Below, piece after piece: positions 34,656 through 46,600 of a stretch of 64,000 nucleotides of DNA; the stretch's first letter is position 1; each line of letters opens with the position of its first letter. The stretch is from Paracentrotus lividus (taxonomy: Eukaryota; Echinodermata; Echinoidea; Camarodonta; Echinidae): the NCBI GenBank assembly GCA_940671915.1, contig CALNVZ010003434.1:8747613-8811612 (forward strand), given 5' to 3'. A program made the translations under genes and the position numbers. Under the pieces are notes generated by a model. That model worked only from the letters and a program-made list of their open reading frames with translations. It was not told the origin of the DNA and did not search any database.

Positions 34656-37600
34656 CTTTCAATGACGTCATTCGATTCATGACCTCCGTCCCATAATTCT
34701 GTGCGAAGAATGAATTGAACAGGCACACGCACGGAGACGTGAAGTTGGAGCAGACGTCGACGACGTTCCACTTCCGGATGACCTAACCTTGCAACTGAAA
34801 TTAGAAATTACGTGGTGGATGTCTCTGTTTTCCAGTATTTTTCATCTTATTTAGTTTATTACTTCAAGTGAAATATTTGCAGATGTCACCAATTCGAGGA
34901 AGGACCTTCACAGTCTGGATTCAATGTGAGTATGAATTATCTTGACCCTGAAATTTGTGATCATTTTTTTTTTTTCTCTAGAAAAAAAAAAACTTCGCTA
35001 GAAACGCGTAGTGACTCGTCAGTTCCCGTCGCTTCGCGACGGGGGCTGGTCGGTTTAGGGCCAGCCAGGCAGCATCACTGTATGAATGATGGCGGTACCC
35101 AAGTCTGCGCACCTAAAATTTGATCTCGATTTTATTACAAAGTAGAATATTATTTTGAGAATCATCAATGTTATTTCGTTTGTCATATTCCTACTAATGA
35201 TCAAGGAAACAAAACATTTCAAGAAATTATTCACAAGAACAATGTTTTTTACCATTTTCAGACGGGCTTGTCATTTTTGTGTAGCAAAAGTTTAGTGCCC
35301 ATGGCATGTCTGCGCACTCACTCATTTTGCACGCAATTTAAGCGCAGTGAAGTTTCGGACTTTTTGACAATGATTGAAATTTTCAGGGTAGGAAATGAAA
35401 CTTGCTGGAACTCATTTTGAATCAATTATTTTCGCATTTTTTGGTTTCAAAATGGATTGTTGAGGTTAAGATTGAAAATTGGTGTCAGTATGATGTTTTG
35501 TTCTATGAAAATTGCGCATTTACGTGGGTGCGCAGACATAGGCACTGCGCAGACTTCGGGCACCTTACCATACATTAAATTTTTAACTCCACAAATATGC
35601 ATGACGCTCGAATGATCACGTTACCAATACCATTGTGCCTTCGAATGAACAAAAGTGAATAGAGTAAAGTGCCCAAAATTCGACCACTTAACTTCTTAAG
35701 CTTTTTGCAGCTCTAAGTTAGTTTGAAAATGAAAAACATATCATCTTTCATTTTCAACAGATATTAGAAGCATATTATAAATTAAATAACTGTTAAAATT
35801 TTTTAAAAATCAAAAACTATTTGATAGTAAAATCGGAAGTTTTATAACACCTACCTTCTTGCCGAGATTAGACATAGAGATTAGAGTCTACCGTTGCATA
35901 AATTTGACCAGGCGTGAAAAGTCAATACGAACCGCGCGCCGCTGAAATCTTGGCTCACTTGCAGCACCGGTAGCACATCGCGCTCTGCCGACAGACCGGG
36001 GCCGCCGCGGCATGAATACCCGGTCAAAACTAGGGCAGAGAAAAAAATCTTGCAAGTCACATGACTGCAGTGTTGTAACTCTAGCACTGTAGAGTCACTT
36101 CCGGGTTTCTCTTAGGATAGGATAGTTACGATCGGGGCTCGAACGTGGCAAAAAACTGCGTCATCAAACCTCAAATTTTCGGGTTTTAAACGCATTTTTC
36201 CCGATCGGTTTTTCTTAGCGTTTCGCTTAGCCTTGGCACAGGGGCTTCAACTTTTGGAGCAAAATCTGGGATTTTAGGAGCAAAATTAAGGTATTTAGTA
36301 TGATTTTTTTTGTGATTCTTTTTTTTTTTTTTTGTATTCAGTGACGATGTGTGCTTGTGATATGAGTTGATTGGAGTGTGTTTGAGTGTGTTTTGGGGTT
36401 CTATTTTCCATATTTGTCTGAAACTGGTCGAATCTCGGCAAGGGTCGAATTTCGGGCACTTTACTCTAGTCACGATAAAATTTAGACTCGTCATTTATAT
36501 TTTGCTAGACCCTACATTTTTATTTCCATCCACGGAATGCACCATTCGATTCGTTGAAGTTCCTATTTATATTTCTCTTCTTAATACTAAAAAGTATTGT
36601 AACAGTGGCTTACCGTGGACAGGTTTTGTGAAATCGAGTCTTGCAGTTTTTCTTGCGAAATGGTCCACGTTGTCGTTGGTTATGTTATGATTGACAGCGC
36701 GCACGATAAAAGTGTTCTTTCGGGAAACAGCTGAATCGCGTTGTTCAGTTACGGTCAACGCACTTCAGTCATCACAACCAGGAGGCGGAGCTTCACACGA
36801 TAGCTAATCAGAGCGCCCAACAGTCAATATACATTGTCCTCGAGCTCTGTACGTACGAGCTTGTATCTACACGTTTCTTTGTGCACTGTCCACAAAACAG
36901 TGCACTAACTATATTTGATCCCTATGTTTATATTTATAAGCATGTTGCCAGAGGTAACACTCATTCAAATTTTGTAACTTAATCATTAATCTAACAGCTT
37001 CAGTTTCCCGGTTCCCCCGAATTTTCCAGGATTTTTTTGTTTATGTTTGCTTGCTTGTTTTTTGTTTTTGTTTCAAATGGTTGTAGTGGAGGGGGGGGGG
37101 GTCTTTTTGAAGGGCAATAAATTCTCTTAAGTTTGATAACAAATATATTAAAATTTGATAATGGGTTCCCATGTCAATAGACAGAATGTTTTAAACTCTG
37201 TGTAGTGTGGTGCAAAAGTCAAAAGAAGGAACTGTGTATTGTATGTAGTAGTAGCCTTACCAGTGATTTATGCTGCCGTTTTTATTAGAAACTGGTTTTT
37301 TCCCAAGTAGACCCTACTTGCATTCCATTTTCTTTCCATGAATCTGAATGTTAAAATAAAATAAAAAAATGCAAACTTCAAAATAATTGTTACAAGACTG
37401 TTATTCTTTTTTTCATTACAGAACAAACAGGAAAGACTGACACAATGTTTGGTACAGAGAAAAGAGAGAAGCATCCTACCAAATCACGACCTTTGAAGGC
37501 ACGTAAGGAGAAGGAACAACGTAAACCAGATCAACAATTATACAGGCCTGGCAGATCTCGGATGGGAAGGAACTCTTCATCTGGAGGAAGTGACTTGAAT

Positions 37601-40600
37601 TCCAGCAGAGATCAATCTCCTAGTCCTACAAAACCTGTCCAGACTCCAGTCATCTCAAGAGAAGTAGGATCTAAAGGTGACCAGGGTTCTCCTGTCCAGG
37701 AAGAGAGTTCAGCTGAAGAGCATCCTCAACATGAAGAGGCTGAACAAGCGGCAGTACGAAGTAAGAACAGAGGGCACAACGATAGGTCTGTAGCTGACAA
37801 ACCGCGTCAAGGGGGAGTTAGTAGTGGTGGCGGTAGTCGAGGTAGGATGGACAGAAGAGATGTCAGTGGGAATAACCATGCAAAATGTGGATTGAGACAA
37901 AGGGATAAACAGCAACCCTTTCATCAGAGAGAACAACAAGAGAGACCTGTTAGACAGGACCTACAAAATGTATCAAAGATGCCTAAAAGTGGAAAGACAG
38001 GAGGTAATGAACATGGACGTGAAGACACATGGGAAATTAAACCAGAGGACTGGGATACAGACACAAAATCTCCAACTGATAGAGGCAATCAGGACTTAAA
38101 CCCACCAAAGCAAATGCATGGTCAAAATAGCAGAGACAGTCATCCGAAACAACCACAGGGTCGGACTAGGAATGTAAGCCCAACAAAACCAGTGCATGGT
38201 CAGGGTACCAATGAAAGGCCTCCAAAACAATTGCACAGTCGGAGTACCAATGAAAGTCCTCCAAAACAGATGCGAAGTGCCAATGAAAGCACTCCAAAAC
38301 AGATGCATGGCCGAAGTAATAATGAGAGCCCTCCAAAACAAATGCATGGTCAGAGTACCAATGAGAGCCCTCCAAAACAAATGCATGGACGCAACAACAA
38401 GGGAAGAAATAATGAAGATAAAGTAAATGAAGACAGAAAGCAGAAAGTTACTGATGAATCCAAATCATCGGAGAATAGACCCCAAGAAGTGGTCAGTCTG
38501 ATGGGCAATGATTGGGACAAAGAATTTGAGCAGCAGTACGAAGCTCATCATTCCCCCGGTGCAAAAAAATCAACATATTTGCATCGTAAGGACAATACAA
38601 AACATACTGAGACCGGGGAAAGACTTCCACGTAGCAGACCTCATCAGACATCTGGACCATCTAACAGGAGACAAGATCATGGGGCACGGACAAGCGACAA
38701 ACAAGGTCAATCAAAAACAGAGCCTGATTCTTCAGGAAAAGAACCAAAGAAAGATCTTGTCAAGTCATCAAGGCAAAATTATGCCTCAGAAATACAAAAG
38801 CTGAGGGCTAAGAAAGAACAGATGGAAAGGGAAGGGTTTGAAACGGTGCCTACTGCCTCAACCAAAGATCTACAAATTACAGTAAAAGCAGGATCTCAGA
38901 CAGATGAGAGTTCTCGGGTTGTACAGGAGAAATCTTCAAAAAGTTACTCTGCTGGTCGCACTCGTCAAAGGACAAACAGTGGTAATGCTTCAAAGAGTGA
39001 CAAAGCAGTTATGGATCATCATTTGACAATGTCTGATGAGTGGGAAGAAAATGTGGATGATCTCAACTTCCATGTAGAGTCCATGGTCATCACTAATCAG
39101 AAGTTTCAAAACAAAGATTTTGAGGAGAGTGGTAGATTTGAGAAGAGATATGAAGAAAAGATAAGAGTTCCAAATAGAGATGAAAGGTCTCAAAATAAAG
39201 ATCGTGATGACAGAGGTCTTGAGAGGCAGCGCGATGAATGGAATAGACCTCCAAAAAAATAGAGATGAAGAGTATATAAACAGAGATTATGATGACAGAA
39301 GTTTTGAAAGGCATCGTTGATGATAGGAGGAGACCCCAAAATAGACGATGAAAAGTTTCAAATAAAGATCGTTGTGATGACCGGAGTTTGAAAAGGCAAC
39401 GTGTGATGATAGGAGGAGCCCCAAATAGAGATGAAAGGATCATAACAGAGATCGTGTGACAGGAATTTTGAGAGTCGATATGATGATAGGAAAGACCCCC
39501 AAATAGAGACGAAAAGATCATGCTCCAAGGCATCCTTCTGCAAGCAGCTCTCATGAACAAAGGAACACAGAAATGAAAGACAAATATAGAGATACAAGAA
39601 AAGCTCATGCACCAGGGATGAAAGAGGGTTCAGAGATAAGGAACAATCCAACAACTCATAGATAATGAAAACGTATTGGGCACTGAAGAACCTCGTAATC
39701 AAGGAATGACAGACAGGCTTGGAACAGGATTTGAAGTGCCACGGAGGAGAGGGTTGGAGGCAAGAGAGACTCAGCATGATGCGGGAACCAGACCAAACAC
39801 CGAGAGAACAAATCCAAGGAGGCGCATCTAACTCTGGAGGAAGAAGGAGGTGAAAGGGGACAGGGTGTCGTGTATATCAAGGATGATGGTTCTGAAAGGC
39901 AGGCAGAAGAAGGGAAGCAGGTGAGCAAGACGAATCAAGTTCCAAGCATGGGAGAGGTATCCTGAGGCTACCTGGTAACAAGGGGTAGATCAAGGAGAAT
40001 ATCCAGGCTGATCCATGATGCAGTATATTCCTGTGTATATCAGATGACTATAACCTCCTGTGGGACAAGCCGATCCCCGGTGGTACCTGAGGAACCTAAA
40101 GCATAAAGCCAAAAGGCCGCACTGGTGATCAGAGCCGTCTCCGGGATCCAGTTAAACCTCATCCAAAAGCCTCACTGCAGCAACATCAGCCAAAACATGG
40201 TGAATTCTGCATTCCAGGATCCTGAACAGGAAAAAACAGACTCAGGGAAGGAGGAACACCTCTGCTGGACAGCCAGAAATTGGAACTCTTACGTCCCCAA
40301 CTATCTCCTGGTTTGGGCCGAGGATGCCACCACCGTAGGATACCACCTCCACCTCCGGGTTACCCAGTTCCTAACCCCTCCTGGGCTAACCAAGTTGAAG
40401 CAGCCCAGGCTTACAAGTCTGGCCATCCTCCTCTTCCCCCGCCTCATATGATGCAGTATCCACCAGCCTACCCAGGTCACCCGTATCCTCTACCACCTGG
40501 GATGCCCTATCATCCAGGATTCAACAACCCACCCCATGCTGCCATGATGCAAGAGCACCAGTCTTTGAACAGTCAGACAGCACAGAAGCTCCTCAGAGAT

Positions 40601-43600
40601 GCTTCTCGGTGTGAGACAGAGATGTACAATGCCTTGAGTCTTGGCATTGCTACAAGGGATACGCTGCAACAGCTTCTCGACAAACAGTGAGTATTTTGAA
40701 TTTTATCTTTGGTGGGCTGTGAGAATAGTTTCATAGATAATTGAGTTTTGAAATGTTTTAATCTACTCTCTAAAGTTTGATTTTCCTGGAAGTGAATAAA
40801 TGATTAGAATATGTGTTTAATCAACGCTCTAAAATTTATTTTTCTGAAAGTGAATAAATGATTGAAATATATGGATATGAAACTGGCTGCGAATTTTAAT
40901 GCAAACCATCCAAAACATCAAAATACATATTGGCTGATTGCATTTATAAATACATTATACATTACCTATCCAAGTTTCCTGTACTTGTATTCTCCTAAAA
41001 ACTATAATACTGATAAGATTTTAACTCCTACATGATATAGGAATGTAACATTTGTTTGAAGCTTTTGTTGGCAAATCATTAGAGTAATGTTTACCTTTTA
41101 ATTCTCCATAAGTTATTCACTCACTGCTTTCTTTCAGGAAGATATTCTTCACCTGTGTACATAGTTTTAACAATTCACTGCGCATGGTTATTTTTACAAA
41201 TCTGAATGAAGCGTGGTTGACATTATTTTTATGGAGGTGAAATAAACAAAGCCATTATTATAGCAGTGACTAATAATTCTAATCACACAAGTTTTTTGTT
41301 TATTCTTTCATGCAATAGTACTTGAAATAAATGGTGAACGAGTGAGATGTTCTCAATTTTTAAAAATCGTGCAGTGGGCTTAGCCTTCAACGGGATAACA
41401 ATTATCTTGTGATTTAATCCTCAACAGGCAAGAGCTGGAGCAACTGTATGAAGGCATCATCCTTCTTGACCTTGATCTATGTAATCAGTACAATGTGGAA
41501 CAAACACTGTGGAAGAACAGCTACTACCAGCTCATAGAAGGGCTCCGGAAGGCCATTCAGGAACAGCCCAATGGAGAGAGTTACAAGGAAGATCTTCTAG
41601 AATTCATGCAGCACGTGAGTAACCATTAGAGGGGACACTCTAACAGCATTTTCCAGGTCATTTTGGATTCTCGGTTTCAACATAGATGGGCAGTTCCATA
41701 AAATAATCAACATTTTTGTGCATTCCACCCACATGTTTTTGGTCTTTACTCAGTCTCCTCATGAACTAATTATGGCATGATGAGAACATTTCACCTTTTC
41801 ATATAAAGTGAAATGCAAATACATATCATTTTATGAAGGTCTTGCATATAGAGGGTCAAATGTACATCATGGAATTGCCCAAATTTCCCCAAAAATATTA
41901 GTGAAACTAAGATGCCCGTGAAGTTGTTATTTATACTCCTGTTTATACTGAAACATCAGCGAGGTAGTCTTTTGACTAGGAGCACTTCCTAAAGGCATAT
42001 CTAGATTATCACTATGTAGGCATTTAGTATGATATGTATTGTCCTTCCTAACATTCTGACTCCAATTTGGCTGACTGTTTACTTTTTTATTACTAGTATT
42101 CTTTTTGAGAATAACTCAAAGTATCTGTATTTTGTTGCAGGGTACTGCATTCTATGAAGGACTGTTGAACAAACTGCAATCCACCTACCATTTCCAGTTG
42201 GAAAATCGCACTGGCCTGGATCCCCTTCATGAAGAACCTAGGAGATCAGTAAGTATTTCATTGTTTAGATCTTCTTTCTATCTCTTTTATTTCCTCTTAG
42301 CTCTTACTGTAATTGTTGCATACGCACCATGTGAATATGCAGATAATGTTGACAAGAATTACTTTTACAACAAACTCAGAGGAACAATTGAATCTGTACC
42401 TCGACATAACTTCCTTGTTTTATTGGGTGATTTTAATGCTAGACTTGTCCCTAATGATGTCCTCTTTACCCATAATAAACGGACAAACGACAACGGAATG
42501 CGTTTGTTAGAATTATTGGAGGACTACCAACTACTTGCCACTAATACCATATTTCAGAAGAAAAGTGGGAAGCTGTGGACCTGGATGTCACCCAATAAAA
42601 CAACACACCAGATTGACTACATACTCACCAGACAAAAATGGCGAAAGAGTGTCACAAATTGTGAAGCTTATGGATCTTTTGCTACTTTAGGATCAGACCA
42701 CAGAGTTGTTACTGCAAGAGTGAGACTCAGTCTACGATCACCGAGTAAGAGTAAAGTGAAGAAGAATAGGTTCTTATGGAAAGAACTTTTTGATGATCGT
42801 CAACTGCAGGAAAGATACGCAGTTGAAGTAACAAACAGATTTCAAGTCCTTCAAGAACCAGATGATGGGATCTCTAAAACTTACGAGCACTTTGTTGAGG
42901 CAAACCAAGAAGCAGCAAATACCTGCCTGAGACAAATACCCAAGGTAAAACGAAAAGTGCACAGTATGGACCCATCAATAACTAGAGCAAGAGAAGAGAT
43001 GAAGATAGCTTACGAAGCATATGAGCAGGCCAAAGACGACCCGGATGGACACATAAGGGAGGAATATAAAAGAAAGAAGAGAGATCTGTACCAAAAGTAT
43101 GCTTACCTAGAACAACAAGATCTCGTGCAGAAAGTAACCCAGATAGAACAAGCAACTGACAATTACAAATATGGTCTAAGTTGGAAACTTATCAATGATA
43201 TCTCTGGTAGAAAGGCCACACAAACAGCAAGGATACATGGTGAAAACAGTACAGACAGGATTAACACTTGGTATACCCATTTCAAGAATCTGCTAGGGAA
43301 GCCTCCAGAACAATTTGAAGACAATGGGCTACTACCATCCATCTTTGAAGAGCACCCAGTCCCCATTAGTCCATTTTCAATGGATGAGTATAAGAAAGCA
43401 AACAATTGCATAAAGTGCAACAAAAGCAGTGGGGAGGATGGTGTAACACCTGAAGTGATAAAATATGCTCCCATTGATGACCTAATTCTTGAAATTATAA
43501 ACCGTGCATATGATGAAGGAGAGCTACCAGGTGCTCGGTCTACCCTTAATATTATCCCAATACCAAAGTCAGGGAATCTAACAAAGGTAGATAACTATCG

Positions 43601-46600
43601 TGGAATAAGCCTGAGCTCTGTAGTGGCAAAGACATATAACCGAATGATCTTAAATCGGATTCGACCATTTGTAGATCCTCTCCTCAGAAACTCTCAGAAT
43701 GGCTTCCGTCAAGATCGCTCAACTGTAGGACAGGTCTTAGCACTCAGAAGAATACTTGAAGGTGTGAGAGAGAAATCTAGAAGCAGTCATCACTTTTGTA
43801 GACTTCAGTAAAGCTTTTGACAGTATTCACAGAAGAAAACTCTTCAACATACTGCAAGCATATGGAATCCCAGAGAAACTGGTCCAAGCCATCAGTGTCA
43901 CATATTCGAACACCCACGCAAAGGTTTGTTCCCCTGATGGTGAGACAGATTATTTTGAGATACATAGAGGAGTCTTACAAGGTGATACACTGGCTCCTTT
44001 CCTGTTTGTCATAGCACTTGACTATACAATGCGCTTAGCCATCAGTGGTAAAGAGGAGGAACTTGGATTTACTTTGTTTCCTCGGAAGAGCAGACGTGTA
44101 CCACCAGTAATGATAACAGACTTGAGCTTTGCAGATGACATTGCTCTGTTATCAGACTCTGTAGTGAAGGCAGGGAAGCTATTGAAAGCTGTGGAAACTG
44201 AATGCAAACGTATTGGACTGCAAATGAACGCAAGGAAAACAAAAGCAATGGCAATTAATAGCACTCATACAGGTGTATGTATTGCTACCTCAGATGGGGC
44301 AACATTAGAGGTTGCAAATGACTTTAAATATTTAGGATCATGGATCTCTTCAACTGAACATGACATTAAAATGAGGCGGGCAATTGCATGGGTTGCCTTA
44401 CACAAGATGATGAAAGCGTGGAAATCTACACTCAATGACAACTTAAAGCGAAGGCTTTTTGTAGCAACAGTTGAATCTGTGTTACTTTATGGGTCTGAAA
44501 CTTGGACACTGACATCCAAACTGGAAAAAGCACTGGATGGAGTGTATGCTGAGGGTAGCGCTCAATGTTTGTTGGTATGACTTTGTAAGCAATGTAAATC
44601 TTTATGCCAATTTACCACGAGTATCCGTTAAAATTCGTATGAGGAGACTGAAACTAGCAGGTCATTGTATGCGACATCCCGAACTCTCTGCCAACCCGCT
44701 CATACTTTGGGAACCAAAGCAAGGCAACAGGAAAAGAGGACGTTGCCGAGGTACTTTTGTGAATGTACTCAAAAAAGATACCGGACTTTCTAGCAACCAG
44801 GAACTACAAACAGTCATGCAAGATAGATTTGTTTGAAGAAATTATGTTCATGGAGCCCGAGATGGCACAGGCTAAATGCTATTCTGCCCTCAATCTAGTA
44901 GTAGTAGTTATTTCCTCTTACTTATCTCTTTCTCACCAGACTCCCCTTTCACCAATACTCTCTCTCTCACATCTCTTTCTCCCCATCACCCCTCTTTCCC
45001 TATTTTTTCCTATTTTTCTCTCTTCTATCTCTTTCTTCCACTCACCCTCTTTTCCCATATCTCACTCTCTTCCCACCTCAACCATTCTTCTCTCACCCTT
45101 CTCTCCCTCCTCCCCCTCTTCCTGTATCTCTCTCTGCCCCTCTGTCTTTTTCTTCATCTCTCTTTCTGTCTGTCTGTACAGCTTTCTCTCACTCTTTTCC
45201 AGTGCTACACAATGCTTTAGTAACAAAAACACTATGGGGAAGTTATTATCCCTTGTCATTTCCCTACATTTTAACTTAGAACCCTGGCACCAGTATGATA
45301 CTTAAAATATGATAAATTTTCCACAATGCTCTTCTAACATCGTATTAGACAAAACAAACATTGGACCCAAAGTAGCCAAAGCATACGTCTTCTAAGCACT
45401 TTGCCTCCTCACATCCGACTCTGTCTCCTAACCCCATTCCCTCTCTATATTTTCTCTATTTCTTTAGATAGAATTTGTAGGGGCTGAAAGCGTATAAGAG
45501 ATTTACATCAACCAAGTTTTACAATGTGTAAAATGTTGTCATGCGAAGTTACTGTTTAGTCCATGGTTTAAATTTGAACGCAAGGCTCTGCTTGCAATGT
45601 AACCCTCATCGATATTTGGTATATGTTTGCAGCTTAAACCTTATATGAAAAGTAACTAGGTAATTGGCTGTACAGTTGAGGGTCCATGTGTTGAATTCAG
45701 CAGATATTTTACTTTTTGATTTTGTGTAGATCAAATTGGCTCTTCTTAGTGCACAGAGGTGTATGATAGCGCTAGGTGATATAGCAAGGTACAAGGAACA
45801 GGCTAATGAGACTAGCAATTATGGCAAAGCAAGGAGGTAAGTTTACTTTTCTGTTTTATTTAGATATAAAGATATTATTGAGATTAAAAACCAAAGTTTT
45901 CAGCTTTTGGTCCGTTCTTCAGCTATTCCATGCAGTGTTAACGTCTACGCAGGTGCAGTTTTGTAAATGACAATATTCAGTCATATTTTTGAAAACCATT
46001 GCATTTTTTGCTGTTTATTCATCCTTCTGAATATTACTTTACCACACAAATATGGCAAATCAACAATTTATTAAACTATGCATCAAGAAAGATCCTCAAT
46101 CTCTGTAACTGCAACTTTGAACTTTTAATAAGATAAACATAGCTATACTGATTCTGATTATTCTCATCTATCCAGTTGGTACATGAAAGCACAACATCTT
46201 GCTCCAAGGAATGGGATACCGTACAAATGTGAACAAACTTATCTAAGCGTTGCATTCTCGTCTCATTACCCTTACTATTTCGTGCGACAGCAAACTCTAA
46301 CCCCGAAACAGAATACGGGCCATAGACTCTGCCAATTCTGTGCCTTTAAATAAAAACGAGACTCCCTGAAGTTGTAAATTTAAAGGCAAGTTCTAATTCA
46401 GAGTTCATATTTTTCATAATGAAAATGTGAATGTCTGATATACATTTGGGAGTTTATATCAAGTAAAAGAATGTAATCATATTTATCGCAAAATGCAAAA
46501 TGGAAATTGTGCAAACTATTTACCTTCCTTCTGACTTCCTCAAACAAGGTCATCAAACTTTCTCTAGCTGTTAGGAATGGGTTAGTGGCTGCTAAACTCC

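Noticed and set aside
38096-39777. Minus-strand open frames opposite SMG6 exon 2
   Set aside because: Shadows of the repetitive sense coding sequence, rich in repeats but without family match.
42105-43811. Single 568-codon protein joining SMG6 exon 4 to a reverse transcriptase
   Set aside because: A consensus donor follows exon 4 at 42248 and the RT part is a LINE bounded by a target duplication; the fusion is accidental read-through.
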